A stretch of 64,000 nucleotides of DNA from Sipunculus nudus (Eukaryota; Annelida; Sipuncula; Golfingiida; Sipunculidae). Made by a program: the position numbers and the translations under genes. The stretch spans positions 33,640,214 through 33,704,213 of the forward strand of contig CM049320.1 in NCBI GenBank assembly GCA_026874595.1, given 5' to 3'. This document shows positions 1 to 10,437 of this stretch, piece after piece. Below the pieces are notes generated by a model. The model did not search any database. It worked only from the letters and a program-made list of their open reading frames with translations, and was not told where the DNA came from. Numbering within the stretch: the first letter of the stretch is position 1; the number at the start of each line of letters is the position of its first letter.

Positions 1-289
1 AGGATAGTTCAATAGTGAGTTTGCGGATTGATTGTTTTGAAGATTAACAAACTACATGATTCGAGATAACCTCTATGCAAGACTGGTGTCAAAGCCTACA
101 TGTTCAAATTTTGCACAATTGTATTTAATAAAATCAAATTATATTAAGTCTATCATACCATGCAAACTTGAACAATGGCTTGAACAGCTGTTCTAGAACT
201 GTTGTTGAAACAAGTTGCAAAATATGGTTGATAGATATGTATGACTCAGTAACTTTAGTAACGCATTTGACTTGTTTCCTTTTTTTAAC

Positions 290-1620
290 TCAGCTGACTG
301 AAAGTCAGGGAGGTCCTGTTTAATGTCCTTTGAAGCATGAACTTAGATCAACGTGAGCTATATTCTGCTAGCTAAAGAAAAAAACTTGATTTGAGTACCC
401 TGAATTACGGAAAGTCCGCGCATATATTTATGGCTTGTGTCCTGTTAAATGACTGCTTAATTTAAAGATCTCAAAAATAGAGAAAGTATGGGTAAACAAA
501 GAAAAGTGGCGCCATCAGTCTTACAAACTGATGAAACTGTCTATGAATCATTACAGTTGATGCATTAGTTTTTCCGATACTGAAGCTTTTGTACCAATTC
601 TTGTAATTATTCTTTTCACTCACAAAGAGACCTCATTACTCCGAGAATTTAGGTCGCAATGACTTAATTTGAGGTGTCCTCGGAGATTTGGTATGCGTCT
701 CTCTCGATATTGTTAGAAAGTTCCAGGCCCAGCGGTAACGATTTGTGCCCTGTTAATGGACGGCCGGACGGACAGACGACGGACAAAGAGTGATCGCTAT
801 AGAAATTTTTAGGTCTCATGGATACATGTTTTTAGCCAGTTGCTCACGGAATCTTCTAACGTAACCTCAAGGGAGGTTCTGGGCGAATGTTTTTAAACCT
901 TGAACTAGATCATGATGACCTATATTATGTGGGCGACTGGTCAAAACATGATTTTGAGGATTCAGACATTCAGACAGAGCACAAATTGAATTTATTCAAC
1001 CCTTCTAACTATACATCTAGGGAAGTCCTAGGCAATTCTCGCAAAACTGAAATAAGATCAAGTGGACAGATATTATGAATGTTACTCGTCTAAAACATGA
1101 TTTTGAGCACCCTGAGTCAGATTTAGGGATACAAATTGCATTCGTTGGCCCTAGACTGTTCCAATATGACATCCAGGGAGGTCCTTGGCAAGTTTCCTTT
1201 ATATCCTGAAATTAGGTCACTTTTGACTATATTCTGTGAGGAAGTCGAATTAGGCACATATCTTAGCTGTTGGATTTAGAAATGCCTTTCTTAATGCAAA
1301 TCTTTTTGGACATCCAAAATAATGTCACTGTGACCAATATTCTATGAGATGTGTGTAAAAAAACATGATTTAAGTACCATATTAGTCAGATTTACACAAG
1401 CCATAGCAGTTTGACATAGATAATTTTTAATTATCACCTTCTTGTAAACCTTAAATAAGATCATTGTTCGGTATTTACTAAATACTGTGCAAAAACCATG
1501 ATTTTGAAAACTATGAAGTAAAGCAGGCAATGTTTAGGGATACGGTTCTCATGCAATGGATGTTAGCGAATTCACCTGAGATTCACAAAGAGAGCTTACC
1601 AGAACGATCTACACATTAAA
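290..1620. repeat. Diverged family-1 repeat sequence, both orientations
   Basis: Plus-strand landmarks are a degenerate head near 290 (AACTCAGCTGACTGAAAGTCA) and repeated 'GACCTATATTNTGTG', 'AACCTTGAA-x-TAGATCA' and 'GGGAGGTCCT' motifs at about 870-1620. Between about 660 and 850 the head lies inverted (GACGGACAAAGAGTGATCGCTATAG at 770-797). No gene is seen. The sequence is older than the downstream arrays. Confidence 0.6.
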
Positions 1621-2730
1621 CTGGAACATCCAACGTATAATGGTTATTTGCGATCTGCCGTCACTGCATGACTGTGGTCTGTCCTTTGCTACAACGGTTC
1701 AAAACGTCATGCAATTACTTGGTGCAAAAATGTGCACACAGGCAATATACGAAATACTAGATTAAAAATTAAAATACCATTTTAATTATAGCCACCGAAC
1801 GCTTAAGTCTGCATATCATTCAACTTGGCTCACAACACGAGATCAGAAAGAAACTAGCGGTGCCAACTGTAACGAACATCCAATTACAGTCACATACTCA
1901 AAATTAGTGTGAACCTGAGCTATTTAGTAATAGCCATTCCATTACAATATGTCTGTTGCACACACATAATATTATGAACTGTTCCATCAAACGCTGTGCA
2001 AAGCAAAAACATTCTGTTTAAAGTCTGCTCAAGGTTTGATAGTCTTAATGGTCTAGAGGCAGCACCTTATTTAAATATAGGAACCAACACGAAATATCTG
2101 CTTACCTCTCTTGAAACCTAATTATAGTCTCGCTTTTGTATGACAAAAAAAAATGTTTTGCCGATTAACTCACAGAATATAGTCACCGTGACCCAATGTT
2201 TCCACATACATTACCAAAAAGACTTGGCTGAAGTTTCAAATTCTAAAGGTTGATATTTTTAACCTTTCAACGAACGGACCACAAAGACAGGCATATAATG
2301 GACAAAGGCTCATCGGTATAGCTCAGATCAATTTCAGGTCAAAGGACAAAATAAGAAGTGTGGGCTACAATCAAACATGGAATTCTTCATTAAAATTGGT
2401 TAAGTCTTAAAACCACAGGCAGTTATCTTCGGAACATTTTTTTTAACATCAACGTTAATACAAACTGATATTTCAGTATTTATTGCACATATTTGGCTAC
2501 AATTGTTACTCCTGTTACATCGTTAGGTAACGGAAATTTGAGTTTTAAAACCACATTTTGCATAAATTGTCACCGTTAATAAATACATTTTGATCTCAGC
2601 ATAAACCACTTCTTGCCTATTTCATTTATATGCAAAACTGTATTCGTATGAATGTCACATTATATTGAAACCCGATGCAATATTTTCAGGAATCCATTGT
2701 ATTTATGTTCAATGTAGGAATTTATTTTAG
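1621..2730. other. Non-coding stretch before the CARD exon
   Basis: No exon or RNA gene was recognised. Degenerate family-1 sequence in reverse orientation lies at about 2160-2380 (GACAAAGGCTCATCGGTATAGC). The rest is AT-rich intron or upstream DNA. The missing first CARD exon, if it lies in the window, would be here or further left. Confidence 0.5.
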
Positions 2731-2872
2731 GCATATCCTGCCAATAACGAAAAGGCGTTGGAGTTATGCAGTATAATCAAGAGAAATGGAGTTAAATCAT
2801 TTCACGCTTTTATTGAGAGTTTGAAAGTCGTCAAACAGGATCATGTTGCTTCTTTTCTAGAAGATACGCCCG
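2731..2872 (+). CDS. Exon: C-terminal part of a CARD domain
   Basis: The exon follows a TTTTAG acceptor and reads in one open frame (AYPANNEKALELC..., then SFHAFIESL..., QDHVASFLEDTPG). The spacing of hydrophobic residues and the 'G-x-K-S-F-x-A-F-x-E-S-L' then 'Q-D-H-x-A-x-x-L' pattern match helices 4-6 of CARD domains such as those of RAIDD and caspases 2 and 9. The other two frames contain stops. The donor is best placed at 2873 as a GC-type site (GCAAGT). Splicing from there to 3417 keeps the frame, whereas the nearby GT at 2877 runs into a stop after two codons. The first half of the CARD must come from an upstream exon that I did not find. Confidence 0.75.
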
Positions 2873-3416
2873 GCAAGTAGTTTTTATTGGATTGAGTCGT
2901 ACATCGGTTTATTATGTTGCAAATGTCATATAAGGTATTCAAGAATGCCCTAACAATCGTAGGGTGGACTAATTCTCTTTAAAGCTGGTAACTTGCTTCA
3001 TTTGGTTGCTCTCTTAAGGATATCAAAGATAACGTAGTTCCAATAATTGCTGGCATTTGCTCGAACTCTTTCCATCTTTCAAAAGTCTGTCCGCAGAGAA
3101 CATTCCACAACAAGTCTTAAAAAGAAAAGAGGTGCTTCATTCACAGATATTTCCTTGTCACTGGGACAATTACGAAAATAAGACACTTTACATGTAATCC
3201 ATATTAAACAATCGTATTTCACGAATAAGCAGACCTAAAGTGCAATATGAAGATAGATATGTCCAGTGTCATATTCCAAACTGTTAAAACGTGCTATCAA
3301 CTCTTTTAAATGCTTTAAAAAATGTTCATAACTTGGTATGATGTGCATGGATTTTAATAATGGAAAAAGGCATTTCAGCATTCGTTAACAATGTTTGCTT
3401 CTTTTGATCTTTTCAG

Positions 3417-3439
3417 GGACTAAGCAAATTAAGAAACAG
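3417..3439 (+). CDS. 23-nt microexon linking CARD to the GT-B-like domain
   Basis: A TTTTCAG acceptor at 3411-3416 and a consensus GTAAGT donor at 3440 bound 23 nt. Joined to the single base left over from the preceding exon it gives G-TKQIKKQ and ends on a codon boundary, which matches the frame of the next exon. It encodes a short basic linker with no domain of its own. The call rests on perfect splice signals and phase consistency on both sides, and it is too short to recognise by homology. Confidence 0.65.
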
Positions 3440-3655
3440 GTAAGTGACTGATTTTCAAAGAATAGTATTTGATGCGGAATAAATTGATATGCGACCATAT
3501 TCCAGGACAATCAACATAGGGTTGTCTGTAATTGGCTACACACAAATGATTTCAAGCAATGTAAGCATTAACAGATATAATATTGAGTCGTTTCATTGAG
3601 ATCATATCTTATCAGATATTTATATCTTTTCTTTGTTTGTGAATATAAATTTCAG

Positions 3656-4805
3656 CAGGATCCAGCTCATCCAGTGTTCCTTGTGTTAACAGACCATCCG
3701 GACAACTTGGCATGTAATGTGATAACTGACCTCATTTCAGTGGACAAGAAGAAAACAATCATTTGTACAACCTTGGAAAATGATTCAACTTCATTTCCTG
3801 AAGAATTAATTAATTCTGTGGAAGTAGTGTGCTACAAAAACGAATTGTCAGCTACTTTGGGGTGCATAAATGAAGGCGTCAGAACGCATTATGCTCCCCT
3901 CCAGCAGTATGATATCTCCAATATAATTGCCTTTTATCCAAAAACGGCACGAGGGGCAGTTGAGATAAAGCGAAACTGGTTTGGAAAAGCGAAACTTTCC
4001 TTTATTGTTCATGCCAACTTAAGTAGCAGTCTGCTACTGTTCAACAAACAAGAAGACTGCGAAAAGTATCTAACACAGGCAGATCATCTGTATTTTGTGG
4101 GCAGGATGCTTCAGCAATCGTACGAAAAATGTCATATGGAAGGTAACGCATCGCTCTGTGGAAAGATGGTTCATTTATATTTGCCACAATGTCCACAACA
4201 CCAGATAAGTGGAACTGCAAAATGTGAAATAGGAAGAGTTGCAATGGTCACTCGTATCGATGTGAGTGATCGTAGTCAGCAAAAGAGAGCATCTGTCCTT
4301 TGTGATGCTTTCATGTCACTTTCAAGGACTGGTGAGTCTCTTGTACAAGATTTAAAGATACTGTTTGATCATGACAAAGGAATAAATAATAAAAGTAACA
4401 TAAAAAAGACTAAAAGACTCCAGAATAAAAAAGATGGAATTTACGTGTACCCGCATGAAGGAAGAAGAACGCTGAAGAAGAACATACATAATTCAATCTG
4501 GGTTCTCTCAAAACAGGAGGGTGATCTGGATGAGTACCTTACCTTGGCAAATATAGGTGTACCTATCGTACCGCTTAGTAACTCGGAGATGCACATATTC
4601 CTGAAAGAAACGATTCTGGAACCGGATGTTATCGTATGGAATGAAAATGATAGGGAAAGGCAAGCTCTGAGGGAACTAAAAGACCTGCTGTCAGAAGAAG
4701 AAAGGCTTTCTGTCATTTATAACACGGCAAGAAAAATCAAAATAGCCCTTGTTCTTAATCCACAACTATCAAAGACTCATGTCCAGTTTCTGATGGATTG
4801 TCACA
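3656..4805 (+). CDS. Large exon: divergent GT-B glycosyltransferase-like domain
   Basis: About 383 residues are open from the acceptor to a GTAAGG donor at 4806. The upstream open frame from 3596 is intron read-through. The N-terminal half alternates predicted strands and helices (VFLVLTDH, TIICTTL, VEVVCY, IIAFYP, LSFIVHA, DHLYFVG), as in the acceptor half of GT-B enzymes. The 'FIVHAN' and 'ADHLYFVG...' segments sit where GT4 proteins carry the His loop and the 'AD-x-V' strand. After a basic linker (about residues 245-265), the C-terminal half has 'SKQEGDLDEYLTLANIGVPIVPL', which aligns with the GT4 'E-G-x(7)-E-A-x-A-x-G-x-P-V' segment. It is followed by a charged helix ending in NTARKIK. 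The second catalytic Glu of the EX7E motif is Thr here, so activity is doubtful. The family call is inferred from pattern and is not a database match. The acceptor is a tandem CAGCAG (NAGNAG), so one Gln may be optional. Confidence 0.6.
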
Positions 4806-6345
4806 GTAAGGGATCTTCTTTATATTGCTTCATTCTTGCATATATTTAGCTTTTAAATTTCATGGACATTCTTCTTCCGAACGAGTATTGAGATATGAAA
4901 ATTTTTTATTTAATTTTGATTTCCATTTAAAACTTCACAAGACTATAAGGATTCAGAGCCCATATACCCTGGCGAAATGTAAAAAGTATTTTTCTAAATA
5001 CAAAGGGAGCTGAGCTGACCTTTCTGTCATGCTTAAGATAATATCTGCCTTTCCTACCCTGATCCAGTCAAGGTGAGTTACGACCTTTCCGGTGTGTTGG
5101 CCGTGTTGCGAGATACATATAAAATCGAACTGAACTGTCTCGCTAGTGAGGCTTGCTTTTCTAGCGAAACGTTTGGAAGGACGGACATGTGCCCCCTACT
5201 TGGGTCCGAATCCCGGATCGGCCCAATTGTTTCCCCTGAGCTAAATGTATACGTAACAGTAGGCATTAGGCCTATTACATTCAAAGTTTATTCCAGCATA
5301 GGATAAGACGTTCCTAAATGTCGTTACGAGCAACAAAGGAAGAATATTCTTAAGATAACCTTTGAAGTAAAACCCCTTCTTAGTACGTATTCTATTTAAC
5401 AAAATATGATTTCCCACAAATAGGTTTCTATTCACTATGGATGCGTAATACTGAAGCACCCAAATTGTTATTCCACATTTTTATTATCTAGTATCACTAA
5501 TTAAGCATTTAGTAGAAAGGCTACTGAGGTAATAATCATCCATACCTTTTCAAGGAATGGTTTGTTGGGGATGTTGAAAACCGTGTAGCCTTATCATGTT
5601 TTCAAGAAAACAACAGCAGTTCAAGTAGCTGAAAAGCTGGGTATGATTTTTTTTTCATTGTGTGGAACAGAATTCTTCTATTCTCGAAACCTGATTCAAT
5701 GAGTTGTGTGTTTAGCATTACATATCATATGATTCTATACTTTCTTGATACTTTGATTTTTTTAAAATAATTGAATCCATTCTGATGCCCTTTCTTATTC
5801 CTTCAAATATTTAAAGGAGCTTAATAGATTGTTATTTCTTCTTCATTTGCCTGCTTTTGCTTATCAAATCCAGGTGTTGCCATGATTCTGCAGTGGCTCC
5901 ATTAGTGTTGAACTATTTGTGAAATATTCCTTGAGTTTTTTTTCGGAGTATCACAATTTTTTTTAATGGGCACCAATTTGACTCTATTTTAGAGTGCAAA
6001 CTAGACCCATTGGTCTCTTGTTGGTTTGCTGGCCTAGGGACATTCCTGTCTTTTAATCCCTGAAATGGCTTCTTTACGTTTTGGAGGAGGATGATTCGTT
6101 ACATATTTGCGTATACTGTCGGAGTGTCCAGTCTATTCTGGCCAATTATAAGTTTGATTTCTGGCATTGTATGGTAACGATGTGGTGTTGTGCTTGTAAA
6201 AACGATTGCTCTTCGACCATACACATATTTGCAATCCGTATGATAAAAACGTGTCCGTAATAATATATAAGATAAAATCATTATCAAAATATATCGCGAG
6301 AAACTATTGTACATCATTAGAAAACATTTTGTATTCATTGTACAG
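4806..6345. other. Intron between GT-B-like exon and next exon
   Basis: No coding signal. Bases 5065-5290 are distinctly richer in G and C than the flanks and contain a small inverted repeat (TCGCTAG at about 5141, CTAGCGA at about 5161). They may be a short inserted element of unknown type. The rest is AT-rich. Confidence 0.5.
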
Positions 6346-6843
6346 GGGAATGGGAGGTCAAGCTTAAAGTGTACATCACGGCTTCCTCTAACGTGGATGG
6401 GATCGCAATTGAAAGTGCTGGTGACGAAAGACTGGAAGAAGGTTGCCCAGCATATATGGAACAAATTAAGAAGACCAGTAAAGAACTTGCATCATATCTG
6501 CAGCATATCTTAACATGCCGTGAAACATACTGGAAACACAACAAGGAAATCTTAGAAAGGGTACCTGAGTTGAAATCAAAGTTTAAAACGGAATATTACA
6601 GAATACTCAATGTAATCAAAGACATACCAAGTCTGATAACAGCAGAGGAAGGGTGTGTGGTGCTATCAGTAGCCTGTTATAACAAACAGGAATATGAAAA
6701 TCTGTGCTTGTCAGTGCAGTCTGGAGAAATCCGAATCATTTTGTTAAAATGTATTCTTTTGATATGGCACGAAGAGAACACTTGTGGTGCTCCCGGGGAC
6801 TTGGATGTTTTCCTTGAAGTTCAACCACCACCTTATTTACCAG
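6346..6843 (+). CDS. Exon: charged helical region and possible TRADD-N-like segment
   Basis: The acceptor is TTGTACAG and the donor is GTATGG. The split codon (A from the previous exon plus GG) keeps the frame, and about 165 residues are open. The first half begins with a strand-rich stretch (WEVKLKVYITAS) and then a long charged helical region (about residues 30-95) that could be coiled. The last third reads GCVVLSVACYNKQEYENL followed by a short amphipathic helix rich in Ile and Leu. A hydrophobic strand, then a 'C-x(5)-E-x-L' helix and 'G-x(6)-L', resembles the small ferredoxin-like TRADD-N module that sits beside death-fold domains in invertebrate proteins. That identification is tentative. 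The exon ends just before a proline-rich run (PPPYLPG). Confidence 0.65.
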
Positions 6844-7028
6844 GTATGGCTTTTAGAAACTAATATTGAACTGGATACGCTACTTGCATGTGTGTAAAAA
6901 GCATACTTTTTATTTAAATGTTTAATAACATTCTGTTTTACATCAAATTATTCAATATGTGATTATGTATTATTGTCTTGATGATCTTGAAAAACCCTTG
7001 TTCTATAGGTTTTTTTTTCTGCTTTTAG

Positions 7029-7072
7029 GGGACCCCATTTTAGCTCCACCAGGGAAAGTTCTTTCAAAAGAG
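7029..7072 (+). CDS. Short proline-rich linker exon
   Basis: The exon is 44 nt between a TTTTAG acceptor and a GTACAT donor. With the single G from the preceding exon it encodes GDPILAPPGKVLSKE and ends on a codon boundary. It bridges the TRADD-N-like region and the first ankyrin exon. From here on every recognised exon is phase 0 at both ends. Confidence 0.6.
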
Positions 7073-7231
7073 GTACATTGAATATTTATATAAAATCTAT
7101 TAGGTGTTATAAGGAGTGGCCTGTCTACGTTAGGCATTTAATAGGTTTAAATTTAGGAATGCTATTTAAAACTAACTCCCGCGTAGCTACATAATATTGA
7201 AGGTGTTGATTTAATTTGTCTATTTCTACAG

Positions 7232-7324
7232 GATGTCTGTCATCTAGCTGCTTCATGTGGTGCATTTCGAGTCCTGAAATACTTTACTCTCCACTACGGT
7301 TATATATTCCAGATGCCAGATACA
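7232..7324 (+). CDS. Ankyrin repeat exon 1
   Basis: The exon is 93 nt, phase 0 to phase 0, with acceptor CTACAG and donor GTAAGT. It encodes DVCHLAASCGAFRVLKYF and continues to MPDT. 'CHLAAS-x-G' replaces the usual 'TPLHLAA-x-x-G', so this is a divergent capping-type repeat. The second helix (FRVLKYFTLHYG) fits the ankyrin fold. Confidence 0.7.
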
Positions 7325-7595
7325 GTAAGTAGTTTCAATTTCACTGAACCTTGTAAGAGTACAGATAAAGACAATGAATTTGGTTTATACATAGAATATA
7401 TCAATGCTTTCAATTTACCATTATAACATTAGTAACCACATATTTACATAATATTGTTAAAAAATTAACTTCAGAGGACACAGTTTCCATAGCATTGGCC
7501 TTTTCACCATCTATGAATAAAGATTGTATTGAAACCTTTGATATAATATCATATATTTCCTTCGATGCACATGATTTGTGATTGTGATTTTGTAG

Positions 7596-7688
7596 AATAT
7601 GAGAACCGCCTGTCATCTAGCAGCTATGAATGGGTATTTAGATATTACAGAGCTTCTCTATCCATGTTCCTGCTACTCTGGTGACAAG
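7596..7688 (+). CDS. Ankyrin repeat exon 2
   Basis: The exon is 93 nt with acceptor TTGTAG and donor GTACGT, phase 0 at both ends. It encodes NMRTACHLAAMNGYLDITEL then LYPCSCYSGDK. The 'T-A-C-H-L-A-A-x-N-G-x-L-D-I-x-x-L-L' pattern is a clear ankyrin repeat. The loop after helix 2 is short and cysteine-containing. Confidence 0.8.
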
Positions 7689-7920
7689 GTACGTTTAAGC
7701 ATGAATGTCAACTTTGACACAGGTATACTATTTTGTTAATTATTTTGCTTAATATTTTAATGTTTTCTGTCAATACTTCATAAAATGTTTCACTTTTTCA
7801 CTTAGGCTCATTATCACTTGCCACTGAAATGGACAAACAGCGCATAATAAACATACTTGAGGCCTGTTGCAGATTTTTATTTCGGTTTCTTCGATATAAC
7901 CGGCATTCAGTTTGTTCACT

Positions 7921-7923
<3 letters not shown>

Positions 7924-7971
<48 letters not shown>
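7924..7971. repeat. TA microsatellite
   Basis: An uninterrupted (TA)n of about 48 bp upstream of ankyrin exon 3. Confidence 0.95.
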
Positions 7972-7973
<2 letters not shown>

Positions 7974-7988
7974 TTATGAATATTCTAG

Positions 7989-8081
7989 AATGGACAGACG
8001 CCGCTCCATCTAGCCTGTTCCCATGGACACAAAGACGTTGTTGTGTTCTTTGTCTCAAGGGTAGATCTACATGTCAGAGAT
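7989..8081 (+). CDS. Ankyrin repeat exon 3
   Basis: It encodes NGQTPLHLACSHGHKDVVVF and continues to VDLHVRD, a near-consensus ankyrin repeat. The acceptor is ATTCTAG. The donor is uncertain: GTGGCA at 8082 gives 93 nt, while GCAAGT at 8085 (a GC-type donor, 96 nt, one extra Val) is an equally in-frame alternative. Long TA runs flank the exon on both sides (7924-7971 and 8117-8160). Confidence 0.8.
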
Positions 8082-8113
8082 GTGGCAAGTTTTCTTTCAT
8101 ACATTTCATCTCT

Positions 8114-8116
<3 letters not shown>

Positions 8117-8160
<44 letters not shown>
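8117..8160. repeat. TA microsatellite
   Basis: An uninterrupted (TA)n of 44 bp downstream of ankyrin exon 3, followed by a second, interrupted TA-rich run to about 8190. Confidence 0.95.
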
Positions 8161-8167
<7 letters not shown>

Positions 8168-8420
8168 TTATATGTATATAAATATATATATTAATTAACT
8201 CAGTTGAATTGAAACTGAATTGAATCGCCGTGCTAGTCGGTATATATGCATGCGTTTAAGACTGTTGGATAAGACCTGTGTTCTATTAGTCGGTTTTTGG
8301 TATTTCTTTTCCATTTGCCCCACTTAAGATTATAATTAGGTTGATAAAAATCAGATTGAAGTAAAAATCATAATTAACAACACCCATAAATATGCTATAA
8401 TTAATCTGTTTCCATTTCAG

Positions 8421-8519
8421 AATGGAAATACACCATTGCATCTAGCAAGCTCAGAGGGTCACCTCGATATAGTTGATATGCTTCTTGAATGCAAAGCAAA
8501 TGTGAATGTAAAAAACGAT
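8421..8519 (+). CDS. Ankyrin repeat exon 4
   Basis: The exon is 99 nt, phase 0, with acceptor TTTCAG and donor GTAAGT. It encodes NGNTPLHLASSEGHLDIVDM and ends NVNVKND. This is a full 33-residue consensus ankyrin repeat and the best-conserved of the upstream set. Confidence 0.9.
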
Positions 8520-9189
8520 GTAAGTTATCATAGACTAGTTCTAAAAGACACGTTAAACTTAATGTAAATATATTTAACCTTTCTTTTAGACATAGTTCAA
8601 GGATCACTTTTATGGAGCTTCAGTCATGCTAAAACATTTGGACGACCTCTTCTGGATATGTCTTATTCCTCCTAGGAAGCCCAACGTAACGTCAGTCATA
8701 AGGCAGTTTTGACTCAGCCGAAGAAGAAACTCTGCTAGAACTCATGATATTTTCGAACTACGAGCCCCTGAGTTCCTTGTATAATGAATACGACTGTCAT
8801 TTACATTTTAGCATTTTCTAACATTATTTCTGCACCCAAGGTCTTGTTCTGTTTTGTTCACTTCCATGATACCCTCAAGTAAGACTGAAATAGACTACCA
8901 GGTACGTCTTTTCTGTGAGAGGGTGATGGTATCGGTTATCTGAAAATTTATATTAACGCTTCAAAAATTTTCGGCACAATATACATTAATATAGGTAACG
9001 TCTAAAAATAATTCGCACGTGCTTTTTGTGTAATGGTCACAGGTGGCTGTTTGGCTTTTTACCAACATATTCGTCTTTGCAAAGACTTGAGGGATTATGA
9101 AAACTTTTAATTATATCATCTGTATATGATTTGTCGTTCACTCCTAGTGCAAACGGAGGTTTATTGCATCTCATTTAAATATGCTTCAG
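8520..9189. other. Intron with no recognised feature
   Basis: There is nothing beyond the donor at 8520 and the acceptor at 9189. No repeat of the local families is apparent. Confidence 0.45.
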
Positions 9190-9285
9190 AGTGGAAGGAA
9201 TCCATTCCATTTAGCCTGCGTGAATGGCAAAAAAGAAGTAGCCGAGTTTTTGATGCCAAAGACAAACAAGGATATGAGGGATGAG
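9190..9285 (+). CDS. Ankyrin repeat exon 5
   Basis: The exon is 96 nt, phase 0, with acceptor CTTCAG and donor GTCTGT. It encodes SGRNPFHLACVNGKKEVAEF then LMPKTNKDMRDE. 'N-P-F-H-L-A-C-x-N-G' is a good ankyrin core. The next recognised exon is 12.4 kb downstream. Confidence 0.8.
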
Positions 9286-10049
9286 GTCTGTTTTTTAATT
9301 ATAAATGTTTAAATAAGTATGTAATGCGTTTGGACATTGACATAGAGGCATTTATTAAGCAACGTTTCCGTGTTAAATAATGTATCTCAATCAATCATTT
9401 CTTATTCAAGATGAGACTCTTATCTGAGATCAAATGGTCAAATGAGACATAACTACTCAGGATCGAACCTTTTGAGTTAGAATATAAAAGCGTAAACATC
9501 CATTCACAATAAAAAAGAACACTATATAAAAGTACTTCATTCAAATAAATACAAATAATTACAGGAGGACACCTTTCATATGACGAAGAAACTTCTAGAT
9601 GCCAATAAATGTATTTGTCTGTACTGATTATACGATGTTGCAATTGTTCATAAATGACTGCGTTGATCTAATTATACCTGTTTTTTATATGTATTAATAA
9701 CCTAATCAGTAAACACATTTCGGTCAGTTTATATTCAATATTCAGTTGAATCATAACTTTTAATTTTCCTGGTGTATAAGGGCCACATTTTTATGCAGTG
9801 CATTTCTCTAAATAAGGATTAATTTATAATGCTTGCATTTGGAATATTGAGATTCATTTCCTTTATCTGATATTATATACTAATCTCTCATGCTTTGATT
9901 AAATTTAAATTCTTAGGAAATCGTCCTAAGATACCATGTCATCTTCTAAAGTCTAGTTAAGTGTATAGGTTATCAGGTAAACAGGTTAATAGGTTCACAA
10001 AGAAGCTAGTGTCATAAGATCATAGATCTGAATCAGGGGTATGCAGTTT
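9286..10049. other. Start of the 12.4-kb intron, no recognised feature
   Basis: AT-rich intron sequence. Short open frames here have no recognisable protein pattern. Family-1 repeats begin after about 10050. Confidence 0.45.
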
Positions 10050-10378
10050 TGTTTAGTTTAAATGACTTTCAGTCATATTGAGTTGTAGCGATCACCTATT
10101 GCCCGTATTCCTTTTGTCCGACCTCTGATTTTTCGTCTGTCCTTTAACAGGGCACAAGTCGTAACCGTTGCACCTAGAAACGTCTAACTGAATATGCGTA
10201 GAGGTCCATCGAATCTTTATGGTGGCGCCACCTGTATATTTCTATTTTTAACGCTTTCATGTAAACCTTCAGACTGCCAAATTGTGGCAAAAGTTTATCT
10301 GCTGTGCTTTAATTTAGTCCCCGAAACCTCCTGTTTATTGATCTTTACTTGACCAGTTCCCAAAGACTTGGGGTACAA

Positions 10379-10437
<59 letters not shown>

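Noticed and set aside
887-1078. 63-codon frame near the left end
   Set aside because: It lies in diverged family-1 repeat. The same phrases recur in non-coding copies.
3596-3655. N-terminal hydrophobic stretch (MRSYLIRYLYLFFVCEY) as a signal peptide for the GT-B-like domain
   Set aside because: It is intron read-through: a polypyrimidine-like tract and CAG acceptor directly precede the domain, and the CARD and microexon join in phase at 3656.
4041-4716. Minus-strand frames opposite the GT-B-like exon
   Set aside because: They are shadows of the real plus-strand exon and show no protein pattern.
6099-6464. 121-codon minus-strand frame
   Set aside because: It spans the intron and the start of a well-supported plus-strand exon and shows no recognisable motif.
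7798-8194. Frames rich in Tyr-Ile repeats around the TA runs
   Set aside because: They are made by translating (TA)n. Only the 31-codon ankyrin exon inside is real.
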